NCBI GenBank assembly: GCA_003151875.1
Contig: PLYW01000211.1
Span: forward strand, 1,801 to 18,969
Direction: 5' to 3'
Length of the DNA stretch: 17,169 nt
Source: Acidobacteriaceae bacterium
GTDB lineage: Bacteria; Acidobacteriota; Terriglobia; Terriglobales; Acidobacteriaceae
Position 1 is the stretch's first letter. The number at the start of each line of letters is the position of its first letter. Shown here piece after piece: positions 1 to 7,502 of this stretch. The position numbers and the translations under genes were made by a program. The notes under the pieces are model-generated. The model worked only from the letters and a program-made list of their open reading frames with translations, was not told where the DNA came from and did not search any database.

Positions 1-108
1 AGGTATTGCGGCCCGAGGTTTATCATGAAGAGCAGTTGTTCTGCTCGCTTGCTCTTGGGCGGTCGTCCAGACAGAGACTAGCGTGGCAGCGATATTGCAG
101 AACTTCGC

Positions 109-705
109 ATGACCATTGGGCGCCAATTCGTTGCTTCGGTCCTGGCCTTGGTATTGTTGCTGAGCCTGTCATGCAAAAAGAAAAAGCCGCAGCTTCCGCC
201 ACAGGCGCAGGCTCCCACCATCTCGGTCCCGGTGCCGGACGAAATTTCTGAGACCGCTCCGCCCCCTCTGCCGCCCAAACAGGAGGCGCCCGCTCCGGAA
301 CCGCAGAAGCCGAAGGCCCCGCCGCGTCACCGCAAGAAACCGGCCCAGCCTCCGGCCAGCAGCCCGGAAAACCCTCCTGCGACTTCAACCGGCAACGCTA
401 CGGTTGCCGCGGCCCATCCTCCGCCAAGTCCGGCCGAGAGCGCCCCAGACACCGCCATCGCCGCCAACGTCAGCAGCCAGCAGGTGAGCCAACAGAAACA
501 GACAACGACTGAATTGCTTGCCGCCGCTGAGAAAAATTTGAAGAGCGTGAATCGCAAACTGAACCATGACGAGCAAGCCATGGTTTCGCAGATCAGGACC
601 TACATGGATCAGTCGCGCAAGGCCACCTCGGAGAATGACTTCGAGCGCGCCTATAACCTGGCCACCAAAGCTCGCCTGCTTTCCGACGCACTGATCAAGA
701 AATAG
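109..705 (+). CDS. Putative proline-rich lipoprotein
   Basis: This 198-residue protein begins with a signal peptide: a short polar start, a leucine/valine-rich core and a lipobox ending in LSLSC at about residue 22, followed by a lysine cluster. It is therefore predicted to be lipid-anchored outside the inner membrane. Residues 28-125 are rich in Pro, Ala and Glu and look like a disordered, wall- or periplasm-spanning linker. The last 65 residues look alpha-helical and form a small domain containing AYNLATKARLLSDAL, similar to tetratricopeptide-like helices. I recognise no catalytic motif and assign no function. The ATG at 109 was chosen because it gives the intact signal peptide; no strong ribosome site precedes it. 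Its 3' end overlaps the convergent gene by 11 bases. Confidence 0.7.
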   Translation: MTIGRQFVASVLALVLLLSLSCKKKKPQLPPQAQAPTISVPVPDEISETAPPPLPPKQEAPAPEPQKPKAPPRHRKKPAQPPASSPENPPATSTGNATVAAAHPPPSPAESAPDTAIAANVSSQQVSQQKQTTTELLAAAEKNLKSVNRKLNHDEQAMVSQIRTYMDQSRKATSENDFERAYNLATKARLLSDALIKK

Positions 706-1417
706 GTGAGTGGCCCACCGCGACCGCCGAGGAAGAGGCAGTCTCGATAAAGGCGCTGATCAGCGGATGGCTTCTCCCTTGGAGAGCGGATCGTTCCGGT
801 TGAAATAACGTGCCGAAGAAAAATCGGTGAGCGGGCAGTTCGACGGCGCGCACCTCTCCGTCAGGTCCGGTGGCGCCGACCTTCAATCCGCCCTTGATCA
901 GGCGTGTCACGTAAGCAGGATTGGGGCCAAAGCGGCAGTGATAGGTCTCGCGAATCTCATCGACGCCGTAGATCTGGCGCAGCCGGCTAGCGGGCGTCAG
1001 GTCCAGTGTTTCCTCCACCTCAACCAGGGAACACATCAGCTTCGTAATCACAGGCTCCGTGCTCGCAGGATCGCATTCGGCGTGTCCGGCTTCGCTCATG
1101 TGCAAGACGTTCCGCGCAAACTCCACGATGGCGTGCTGGCATCCGGCACAAGTTCCCAGGAAAGGCTTTTCCCGCTCGCGCGCGAAGCGAATAACGCAGA
1201 GTGCTCCTTCCATCGAGCGATAAGGACTGGCCGGAACGCACCAGAAACCACCGTATGGCTCCAGGTCAGCATCCAACGCGCGTTCGGTGCCGAGCCACAC
1301 CGGCTCGACCGGATTGCCCCCGGCCGCCAGCGCCAGCGCCTGCGGAATGGCTTGATGTGCCGTAACCTTGGGATCGTAATCGCCGACTAAGCAAATACGT
1401 AGTGCGCGCTTTTCCAC
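695..1417 (-). CDS. Stand-alone CTP synthase C-terminal-like glutamine amidotransferase
   Basis: The 240-residue product matches only the class I glutamine amidotransferase half of CTP synthase (PyrG); the synthetase half is absent. The nucleophile elbow reads FLGTCAGCQ, placing the catalytic cysteine at residue 90. The following IVEFARNVL and the later acidic DP segment are typical of PyrG. At the place where PyrG has the HPE of its catalytic triad, this protein has QPE (residues 206-208), so the histidine appears to be missing. It resembles the family annotated as 'CTP synthase C-terminal region-related (seleno)protein'. The function is unknown, and classic glutamine hydrolysis is doubtful. 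The GTG at 1417 is favoured because GGAGGG lies 8 bases upstream (1426-1431) and the protein begins just before the first beta strand. The frame stays open to an ATG at 1522, giving 275 residues. Confidence 0.8.
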   Translation of the reverse strand: MEKRALRICLVGDYDPKVTAHQAIPQALALAAGGNPVEPVWLGTERALDADLEPYGGFWCVPASPYRSMEGALCVIRFAREREKPFLGTCAGCQHAIVEFARNVLHMSEAGHAECDPASTEPVITKLMCSLVEVEETLDLTPASRLRQIYGVDEIRETYHCRFGPNPAYVTRLIKGGLKVGATGPDGEVRAVELPAHRFFFGTLFQPERSALQGRSHPLISAFIETASSSAVAVGHSPIS

Positions 1418-1425
1418 CAGCACCA

Positions 1426-1431
1426 CCCTCC
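1426..1431 (-). promoter_or_regulatory. Ribosome binding site deciding the start at 1417
   Basis: On the minus strand GGAGGG sits 8 bases before a GTG codon at 1417. This is a near-ideal Shine-Dalgarno arrangement and supports the shorter form of the amidotransferase-like protein over the upstream ATG at 1522. Confidence 0.55.
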
Positions 1432-1513
1432 CTCGCGGGACCGCGAGTCCATCGCGCCTTGCGCATGAATCCCCATTCACCCGAGCGTTGTGCGTTTTCA
1501 ACTGCCTGGTTCG

Positions 1514-1541
1514 TTGCTTCACTATAGCGGATCGTTATACC
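1514..1541 (+). promoter_or_regulatory. Possible sigma-70 promoter for the MFS gene
   Basis: TTGCTT (1514-1519) and TATACC (1536-1541) are separated by 16 bases and lie 27 bases before the MFS start codon. The -10 box is a fair match and the -35 box is weak. It sits in the divergent region shared with the amidotransferase-like gene. This is only a candidate. Confidence 0.25.
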
Positions 1542-1568
1542 GCGCCGCGACTGGGATAAAGTTGAAGT

Positions 1569-2834
1569 ATGAGGGAGATGTTCCAGCACCGCGGGATGCG
1601 GTTGATCTTCATCGCCAATCTCGTTTCCATGATCGGCAGCGGCATGAACTCTGCTGCCGTGATCTGGTACATCCTGCAAGCCACCCATTCCGAGGTGTCA
1701 CTGGCGGCGCTGATCGCGTTGCAAACCCTTCCCTCGATGCTGCTGTTGCCCTTCACCGGCGTGCTCATTGACCGTGAAGACCGTCGCCACCTGATGTTGT
1801 GGCTGGACTCGGCGCGCGGGGCCATCATCTTCTTCGTCGCCATGCTGGTGTTCACGCATCATGTGCGGCTGTGGCACCTGTACGCCATGAACGTCCTGGT
1901 GGCCATCGGTTTCTGGATGTTCTTTCCTACCGTGAACGCGCTCATCCAGGAGCTGACGCCGGACGACAAGATGCTGGATTCGAACTCGCTGTTATTAGCG
2001 GCGTTGCAGGGCGGCTGGTTGATGGCTGGCGCCGTGGTCGGCTTCATGTACAACCATGTCGGTCTGGGTGGCGTGCTGCTCATCGACTGCGCCAGTTACG
2101 CCGTTTCGCTGGCCTGCATCCTGCAGGTGCGCAAGGGCAGAGTGACGGTTTCGCGTCCGGTATCGGAGATTGCGGCATTGGCTTCATCCTCCGGCGCAGT
2201 TGCGCGCTATATCCACGAGCTCGGAGAAGGCTACCGCTATGTTCGGGCGAACCGCCGGGTGCTGCTGATCGGCCTCGCCTGGGCGCTGTTTGTAGCCGCC
2301 ATGATGACCCAGGGCGTGCTGTCGGCGCCGCTGAGCGAACGCATTCTGCACGGCGGTGCCGTAGGCTACGGATGGCTGAATGCCGGCTGGGCGGTCGGGG
2401 CCTTCGTGAGCGTTTTCTACGCTTCGACGTTCATCCGGCGGCATGGCGCCAACCGTTCGGTCACGCTGACCATGTCGATCATTGCATTGTCGCTGTTCCT
2501 GCTGCCCGTCTCGCACTGGCTGGCGCTGGCGGTGCCCATTTACTTCATGATGGGTTCCAGCCGCGGCGTAGGCGGCATTGCTCTCTCCAGCGAGATGATG
2601 CAGATGGTGCCACGCCACTTCATGGGACGAGTGCAAAACACTTTTTCCTTCGTGGCCAGCGCCCTGCAAATCGGGACCTCGTTGCTGGCCGGCGAAGCCG
2701 CCCATCGCAACGGTCTGACCTACGGCTTCTGGATTGTAGGAGCCATGTACTTGGGAGCTGGGTTGGCGGCATGGCTGCCGGTTCGCCGCGGCGAAGCCCA
2801 GGTCCTTCAGCAGGACACTCCGGCTGCCGACTAG
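1569..2834 (+). CDS. MFS transporter (MFS_3 / EntS-like exporter)
   Basis: The 421-residue protein is strongly hydrophobic with about 12 predicted membrane segments, the usual size for the major facilitator superfamily. The cytoplasmic loop after the second segment carries the MFS signature in the form GVLIDREDRRHLML, as in the MFS_3 branch that includes the enterobactin exporter EntS and macrolide-efflux-like proteins. The second half repeats the pattern after a central cytoplasmic stretch near residues 190-225. The role is presumably proton-coupled export of a small molecule across the inner membrane; the substrate cannot be told from the sequence. No terminator is visible between its stop and the convergent hydrolase 19 bases away. 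The start at 1569 has only a weak GAAG before it; an in-frame ATG follows at 1578. Confidence 0.85.
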   Translation: MREMFQHRGMRLIFIANLVSMIGSGMNSAAVIWYILQATHSEVSLAALIALQTLPSMLLLPFTGVLIDREDRRHLMLWLDSARGAIIFFVAMLVFTHHVRLWHLYAMNVLVAIGFWMFFPTVNALIQELTPDDKMLDSNSLLLAALQGGWLMAGAVVGFMYNHVGLGGVLLIDCASYAVSLACILQVRKGRVTVSRPVSEIAALASSSGAVARYIHELGEGYRYVRANRRVLLIGLAWALFVAAMMTQGVLSAPLSERILHGGAVGYGWLNAGWAVGAFVSVFYASTFIRRHGANRSVTLTMSIIALSLFLLPVSHWLALAVPIYFMMGSSRGVGGIALSSEMMQMVPRHFMGRVQNTFSFVASALQIGTSLLAGEAAHRNGLTYGFWIVGAMYLGAGLAAWLPVRRGEAQVLQQDTPAAD

Positions 2835-2853
2835 GCTCGACTCTGCGATTGAA

Positions 2854-3837
2854 TTAGTCCGCTAGGTGAGCCAGAAAAGACGACGGCTGCGGCGAAGCTG
2901 GTAACTCGGCCGCAGTTTCCAATGAGGTTTGGGGTGTATCACGCAACAGGAAGTCGCAAATCACCCGATTGAACTCGTCGGGCACTTCTTCGTAAGGAAC
3001 GTGGCCGACGCCATCGAGCATTATCAGCGCGCTGTTTTGCAGGCGCTGCTGCAGAGCATAGGCCGACGAGGGGTACACCGCGGTGTCGCGAGAACCCCAC
3101 AGCAGCAGTGTGGGCAGTTCGCTGATCGCCGGCAAAGACTCCTCGATACACGCCAGGTCGCACTGCCACGATCGCACAATGCGCAGCAGGTGCTCAAAGC
3201 TTCCCGGCACCTCCAGGCCCGCAGTGTAGCCCTCGATGCTGCCGGGCGCGATACGGCTGGGATCGCCATACAGTTTGCGAAAGTACCGGAGCATCAGCCA
3301 GTGCTGCCTGGGTAGGACATGAGTGACAAAAAGTCCGCTCAGCGCAGTGGAAAGCAAGCGAGTCAAAAACCGGCCATAGCTCGACCAGGGATTAATTCCG
3401 CAAACCAACACTAGCCGCCGGATGCGGTATGACATCGATCGTTGCTTGGCCAGAGCAGCCAGAACAATCGCCAGTCCGCCGCCGCGAGAAGTGCCCAGCA
3501 CGTCCGCCTGTTCCATTCCGAAATGATCCATGAAGCGCAGAACGCCTTCGGCATCGCTGGCCAGCGAGCATTGGGCTTCCTCGATGCGCTGGGAAAAGCC
3601 ACAGCCGGGCAAATCGACGGCAAACACTGAGAAATGCCGGGCCAGCGCCTCCATGTTGAAGCGCCAGGAAAAGGAATAGGCCATGAAGCCATGGAGCAGC
3701 AGCAGCGGCGGACCCGAACCGGCATGAAGATAGCGCCACCTCACCCCGTCGAGGGTCACGCTGCACTCTTCGGTTCCGGGAATCCTGGCGATCTCAGGGA
3801 CCGCCCCAGTTTGCCTGGCTGTGTCAAGTTCTGGCAT
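2854..3837 (-). CDS. Alpha/beta hydrolase
   Basis: This is a 327-residue alpha/beta hydrolase-fold protein of typical length. The oxyanion-hole motif LLLLHGF is near residue 50. The nucleophile elbow is GTSRGG with Ser117. The acidic residue is in LLLWGSRD (Asp251) and the histidine in DGVGHVPYEE (His279), so the catalytic triad is complete. A lid-like insertion lies between about residues 150 and 225. Members of this group include esterases, epoxide and haloalkane hydrolases and C-C bond hydrolases; the substrate is not predictable here. There is no signal peptide, so it is probably cytoplasmic. A TTG at 3846 would add three residues; the ATG at 3837 was preferred. It converges on the MFS gene and is transcribed away from the HMGL-family gene. 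Confidence 0.82.
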   Translation of the reverse strand: MPELDTARQTGAVPEIARIPGTEECSVTLDGVRWRYLHAGSGPPLLLLHGFMAYSFSWRFNMEALARHFSVFAVDLPGCGFSQRIEEAQCSLASDAEGVLRFMDHFGMEQADVLGTSRGGGLAIVLAALAKQRSMSYRIRRLVLVCGINPWSSYGRFLTRLLSTALSGLFVTHVLPRQHWLMLRYFRKLYGDPSRIAPGSIEGYTAGLEVPGSFEHLLRIVRSWQCDLACIEESLPAISELPTLLLWGSRDTAVYPSSAYALQQRLQNSALIMLDGVGHVPYEEVPDEFNRVICDFLLRDTPQTSLETAAELPASPQPSSFLAHLAD

Positions 3838-3896
3838 GTCGTACAACCAATCCGCTGGTCAGAGAATCATGGGAACCGATGTCGCCTCTGTCGCAT

Positions 3897-3923
3897 GGGG
3901 AGAGTGAAAGCTCTCCCCTTTTT
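3897..3923 (+). terminator. Rho-independent terminator-like hairpin in a divergent intergenic region
   Basis: GGGGAGAG (3897-3904) pairs perfectly with CTCTCCCC (3911-3918). The loop T-GAAA-G can close as a GNRA tetraloop with a T-G pair. TTTTT (3919-3923) follows at once, so the structure is a complete intrinsic terminator on the plus strand only; the minus-strand reading has no T run after the stem. It lies upstream of the plus-strand HMGL-family gene and behind the 5' end of the minus-strand hydrolase. It could be a leader attenuator, or it could stop transcripts arriving from the left. Confidence 0.7.
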
Positions 3924-4041
3924 GCATGGAGGTTTGCGGTAATTCCTGACATTCTATGCAGATTTTAGACCTGAGCGCGTTGGTTTGGGAGATAATTGGA
4001 AAACAACCGGCCGGCTCCCGCATCGGTTCAAGGGGTGCGGT

Positions 4042-5340
4042 GTGGCGCCGGAAGTGGGGAACCAACCAAACGTGTCTGCCAAAGTTTCTGATCTCATCTA
4101 CGACTGGAACACAAGTCACGACCGGTCCATGGAGCCGGCCGGCAGAGCGTTGGTGAATGATGAGTCGCTGCGCGACGGACTGCAGTCGCCGTCGGTGCGC
4201 GATCCTTCCATCGAGGAGAAGATCGAGATCCTTCACCTGATGGAAGCGGTCGGCATCAACATGCTGGACCTCGGCCTGCCCGGAGCCGGTCCCCGCGCGG
4301 TGGCGCACTGTGAAGCCCTGGCCCGAGAAATTGGCCGGGCGAAATTGAAGATCAAGCCCAACTGCGCGGCCCGCACTCACCAAAACGACATTCGTCCCAT
4401 CGCTGAGATTGTGCAGCGCACCGGCGTCCCCATTGAGGCGGCGACCTTTATCGGATCCAGTCCCATTCGACGTTACACCGAAGATTGGACCGACGACTTT
4501 CTGCTCCGCACTACGGAAAGCGCGGTGAAGTATGCGGTTTCACTCGGCCTCGAGGTGATGTACGTGACCGAAGACACCACGCGCTGCGATCCTGAAACCA
4601 TTCAGCGGCTGTACAGCACGGCCATCGCGTGCGGCGCGAAAGCAATCGTGATTTGCGATACCTGTGGACACGCCACTCCCATGGGCGTGGTTGCGCTCCT
4701 GCACTTTGTCATCAACGAAGTAGTGAAGCCTTCAGGGGAAAACATTCGCGTGGACTGGCATGGGCACTGCGACCGCGGTCTGGCCGTGGCCAATGCCATT
4801 GCGGCGCTGGTGGCTGGCGCCGAGGTCATCCACGCCACCGCGTGCGGCATCGGCGAGCGTGTGGGGAACACCCAGATGGACCAAATGCTGATGAACTTAA
4901 AGCTTCTGGGCGCTGAGCCTTGGAAGAGCCAGGACCTCACCAAACTAAAGGATTATTGCGAAGCGGTGGCGAAGGCGACTGGAGTTCCGATCCCCAAGAA
5001 CTACCCAGTCGTCGGTGAGGATGCCTTCCGCACCGGTACCGGCGTCCATGCAGCAGCGGTCATCAAGGCGTACAAGAAAAACGACGTACTGCTGGCCAAT
5101 AGCATTTATTCCGGCGTGCCGGCCCATCATTTCGGCATGGAGCAGATCATCGAGGTTGGCCCCATGAGCGGCAAGTCGAACGTGGTGTTCTGGCTGGAGC
5201 GTCACGGCCTCGTCGCCAGCGATGAACTGGTGGACCGCATTTATCAGCGGGCCAAGAATTCCGACCGAATGCTTACCGATCCCGAGATCATGGAGTGCGT
5301 CCAGGCGGCGCCGGGCGTGCAGTCGTGGCTGGCGTCGTAG
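4042..5340 (+). CDS. DRE-TIM metallolyase/synthase (HMG-CoA lyase / 2-isopropylmalate synthase-like)
   Basis: The protein has 432 residues from the GTG at 4042. It carries the hallmarks of the DRE-TIM family: the N-terminal NDESLRDGLQ near residue 40 supplies the metal and catalytic Asp/Arg, DWHGHCDRGLA holds the metal-binding HxH (His240, His242), and GIGERVGN is the conserved signature of the synthase branch. Known members condense acetyl-CoA with a 2-oxo acid or cleave HMG-CoA. The GERxGN signature and overall order favour a 2-isopropylmalate / citramalate / homocitrate synthase-like reaction. The C-terminal allosteric LeuA domain is not recognisable, so feedback control by leucine is not expected. 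Start choice: AGGGG lies 6 bases before the GTG at 4042. A TTG at 3985 (451 residues) and an ATG at 4129 are alternatives. No leu genes adjoin it, so the pathway is uncertain. Confidence 0.82.
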   Translation: MAPEVGNQPNVSAKVSDLIYDWNTSHDRSMEPAGRALVNDESLRDGLQSPSVRDPSIEEKIEILHLMEAVGINMLDLGLPGAGPRAVAHCEALAREIGRAKLKIKPNCAARTHQNDIRPIAEIVQRTGVPIEAATFIGSSPIRRYTEDWTDDFLLRTTESAVKYAVSLGLEVMYVTEDTTRCDPETIQRLYSTAIACGAKAIVICDTCGHATPMGVVALLHFVINEVVKPSGENIRVDWHGHCDRGLAVANAIAALVAGAEVIHATACGIGERVGNTQMDQMLMNLKLLGAEPWKSQDLTKLKDYCEAVAKATGVPIPKNYPVVGEDAFRTGTGVHAAAVIKAYKKNDVLLANSIYSGVPAHHFGMEQIIEVGPMSGKSNVVFWLERHGLVASDELVDRIYQRAKNSDRMLTDPEIMECVQAAPGVQSWLAS

Positions 5341-5422
5341 AGGTATCGTTTGTCAGTTCGTAGCCGTCCCCTTCACCCAAATCCTAAGGTGCAGCGCCCG
5401 CGCCTCTTGACTGCACGTATGG

Positions 5423-5445
5423 TACGTGTTACACGTATTACACGT
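5423..5445 (+). promoter_or_regulatory. Operator of the vapBC operon (inverted repeat plus direct repeats)
   Basis: TACGTGT (5423-5429) and ACACGTA (5431-5437) form a perfect 7-base inverted repeat around a single base. TTACACGT occurs twice in tandem (5429-5436 and 5438-5445) with a 9-base period. A further CACGTAT is at 5414-5420. A -35-like TTGACT is at 5407-5412, so the repeats overlap the expected -10 region. Ribbon-helix-helix antitoxins normally bind such repeats with their toxin and repress their own operon; that role is inferred from position. Confidence 0.65.
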
Positions 5446-5462
5446 GGAAAATGGAGTCGCAA

Positions 5463-5711
5463 ATGTCACCAGATCCCCATAAGCAGAATGTCACAATCAG
5501 TTTGAGTAAACCGACCCTCCGCAAGGTCAAAGTCCTCGCCGCCCGACGGGACACGTCGATCAGCGGCCTGCTTGCCCAGCAGGTTGAAATCCTTGTTGGC
5601 GAAGAAGAGGCCTACGAACGTGCTGAACGACAGGCGATTCAGCTTCTTGATCACGGCTTCCATCTGGGAGGACTAGCCCCCGCCAGCCGCGATGAGTTGC
5701 ATGAACGGTAA
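5463..5711 (+). CDS. vapB: VapB-type antitoxin (ribbon-helix-helix)
   Basis: This is a small basic/acidic protein of 82 residues. Its N-terminal part contains NVTISLSKPTLRKVKVLAARR followed by a short second helix, the pattern of a CopG/Arc ribbon-helix-helix DNA-binding domain. The C-terminal half is acidic and probably wraps the toxin. It is directly followed by, and overlaps, a PIN-domain toxin, which fixes the pair as a type II VapBC-like module. The ATG at 5463 was chosen because GGAG lies 6 bases upstream; an in-frame ATG at 5451 would add four residues but has no proper ribosome site. It is expected to neutralise the toxin and autorepress through the repeats at 5423-5445. Confidence 0.8.
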   Translation: MSPDPHKQNVTISLSKPTLRKVKVLAARRDTSISGLLAQQVEILVGEEEAYERAERQAIQLLDHGFHLGGLAPASRDELHER

Positions 5712-6126
5712 GACGTTTGTTGATACCAACGTCCTCATTTACGCTCACGACGTCGATGCCAAGGGCAAACATCATGCTGCCAGGGCGATCCTCGCTGAAC
5801 TATGGAGCGAGCGCTCCGGCGTTGTGAGCATGCAAGTGTTGCAGGAATTCTATGTTAATGCCACGCGCAAGATTGCGCATCCTTTGCCCAAAGAGTCGGG
5901 CAGGCTCGTCGTGAGCACCTATGCCGTGTGGTGTGTCGATACTACCCCGGCAGAAATCTCGACTGCGTTTCGAATCGAGGATGAATCTCACATTGGATTT
6001 TGGGACGCCCTCATTATTGCGTCCGCGCTGAAGAGCGGCGCGACCCGGATCCTCTCGGAAGACCTAAATGCGGGACAAATGATCGCCGGTATACGGATCG
6101 AGAACCCGTTCGCAAGAATCCGGTGA
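5701..6126 (+). CDS. vapC: VapC-type PIN-domain ribonuclease toxin
   Basis: The 141-residue product is a single PIN domain of normal VapC length. The acidic metal-binding residues are all present: FVDTN (Asp8), LQEF (Glu49), FWDALI (Asp102) and SEDLNAG (Asp121). VapC toxins are Mg-dependent endoribonucleases, often cutting tRNA or rRNA; the target here is unknown. The reading frame overlaps the end of the antitoxin gene, implying translational coupling. The ATG at 5701 gives the usual short lead before the first beta strand; an ATG at 5692 would add three residues. All active-site residues are intact, so the toxin is probably functional. Confidence 0.85.
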   Translation: MNGKTFVDTNVLIYAHDVDAKGKHHAARAILAELWSERSGVVSMQVLQEFYVNATRKIAHPLPKESGRLVVSTYAVWCVDTTPAEISTAFRIEDESHIGFWDALIIASALKSGATRILSEDLNAGQMIAGIRIENPFARIR

Positions 6127-6227
6127 TTAGGTTGCGACGGCGGGAACCTGCTGGTTTGCCACCGACAGAACGTCCGCTTAATCACTTTCGCTCGCTCCAA
6201 CCGGCGTATTAGTATTGGGCATCCGCC

Positions 6228-7502
6228 ATGGGTCCCGGTCCTCCAGCGCGCGCGTCTTCCACGGAGTTGTCCTTCAGTGAATCCCAGGGATCGCGCTCGG
6301 CGCAGCAACAGGTGGCGTGCGCGGCGGAACTGCGCAAGGTCCACGAAGCGTTTGCCTGGTTCCGTTCACACGCTCGCGAGTTGGAAGACTTACAACTCGA
6401 AGTCACGTCGATCGCTGCGCCGCCATGGGACGAGGCTGCGCGCAGCGCGTGGCTCAAGGAACGGTTCAGCGACCTGGGCCTCACCGACGTGCATCAGGAT
6501 GAGTTAGGCAACGTCTTTGCAATCCGGCCGGGTACCGATCCTAACGCTGCCTACATCGCGCTGAGCGCACATATCGATACGGTGTTTCCCGCGGGAACGC
6601 CGATCGAAGTGCGCCGCGATGCCGGCAAGCTTTACGGCCCCGGAATCTCCGACAACTCCTCGGGAATCGTCGCGCTGTTGGCGATTGCTGGTGCAATGCA
6701 AGCTGCAAATTTATCCAATGCCGCTCCATTGCTGTTTGTCGGCGACGTGGGTGAAGAAGGCGAAGGCGACCTGCGCGGCATGCGACACATCTTTCAGCAG
6801 CCCAAGTGGTCGGCAACTATAGCTTCGCTGGTGGTGCTCGATGGCGCAGGCACCGACACCATTATTGCCGAGGGCCTGGGCAGCCGCCGTTATGAAGTCA
6901 CGGTACGCGGCCACGGCGGCCATTCCTGGAGCGACTTCGGGGTCGCTAATCCGATCCTTGCGCTGGCACGGATCATCGATCGCTTCGCCAGCACGCCGGT
7001 GCCCGCCTTGCCGAAGACGACCTACAACATCGGGCTCATCAACGGGGGTACGTCGGTCAATTCCATTCCGGAGTCGGCGACCATGAAGGTGGACACTCGA
7101 TCGGCTTCGGTGGAACAGCTCGACCGCTTAGAGATTGCCCTGCACGAAGCCGTGGACGCCATTATTTCCGACGGCGCGGGCCGCAAGAAACAAGAGCTGC
7201 TGACGGCAGAGGTCCGCATGATCGGCAATCGTCCGGCTGCCGATCTGCCGGTGGATTCGCAACTGCTGAAAGCCATCCGCGCGGTGGATGCGCAGCTCAA
7301 CAACGCATCACGCATTCAGCGGGCCTCCACTGACGCCAACGTCCCGCTATCGCTGGGCCGGGAAGCGATCGCCATCGGCGCCGGAGGCAGCGGCGGTGGC
7401 GCTCATACCGTCAGCGAATGGTACGACCCAACTGGCCGCGACCTGGGACTGAAGCGCATTCTGTTGCTCCTCCTCGCGCTCGCCGGAGTGGTGGACGAAT
7501 GA
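6228..7502 (+). CDS. M20 family metallopeptidase
   Basis: The 424-residue protein has the complete di-zinc site of M20 peptidases: LSAHIDTVF with His115 and the catalytic Asp117, GPGISDNSSG with the bridging Asp142, DVGEEGEGDL with the general base Glu176 and Glu177, VLDGAG with Asp205, and a late GGGAHTVSEW histidine. A lid/dimerisation domain lies between about residues 215 and 330. Relatives include peptidase-T-like tripeptidases and carboxypeptidases, so a cytoplasmic amino- or dipeptidase role is most likely; the exact substrate is not visible. The first 30 residues look unlike the family and no good ribosome site precedes 6228, so translation may start later. It overlaps the next gene by four bases (ATGA). 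Confidence 0.85.
   Translation: MGPGPPARASSTELSFSESQGSRSAQQQVACAAELRKVHEAFAWFRSHARELEDLQLEVTSIAAPPWDEAARSAWLKERFSDLGLTDVHQDELGNVFAIRPGTDPNAAYIALSAHIDTVFPAGTPIEVRRDAGKLYGPGISDNSSGIVALLAIAGAMQAANLSNAAPLLFVGDVGEEGEGDLRGMRHIFQQPKWSATIASLVVLDGAGTDTIIAEGLGSRRYEVTVRGHGGHSWSDFGVANPILALARIIDRFASTPVPALPKTTYNIGLINGGTSVNSIPESATMKVDTRSASVEQLDRLEIALHEAVDAIISDGAGRKKQELLTAEVRMIGNRPAADLPVDSQLLKAIRAVDAQLNNASRIQRASTDANVPLSLGREAIAIGAGGSGGGAHTVSEWYDPTGRDLGLKRILLLLLALAGVVDE

Noticed and set aside
25..81. Short frame in the first 108 bases
   Set aside because: Only 18 codons, no homology that I recognise and no supporting signals; nothing else is seen in the first 108 bases.
1799..2857. 352-residue plus-strand frame inside the MFS gene
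   Set aside because: Arg/Ala/His-rich out-of-frame translation with no motifs; the overlapping MFS frame has clear membrane segments and the family signature.
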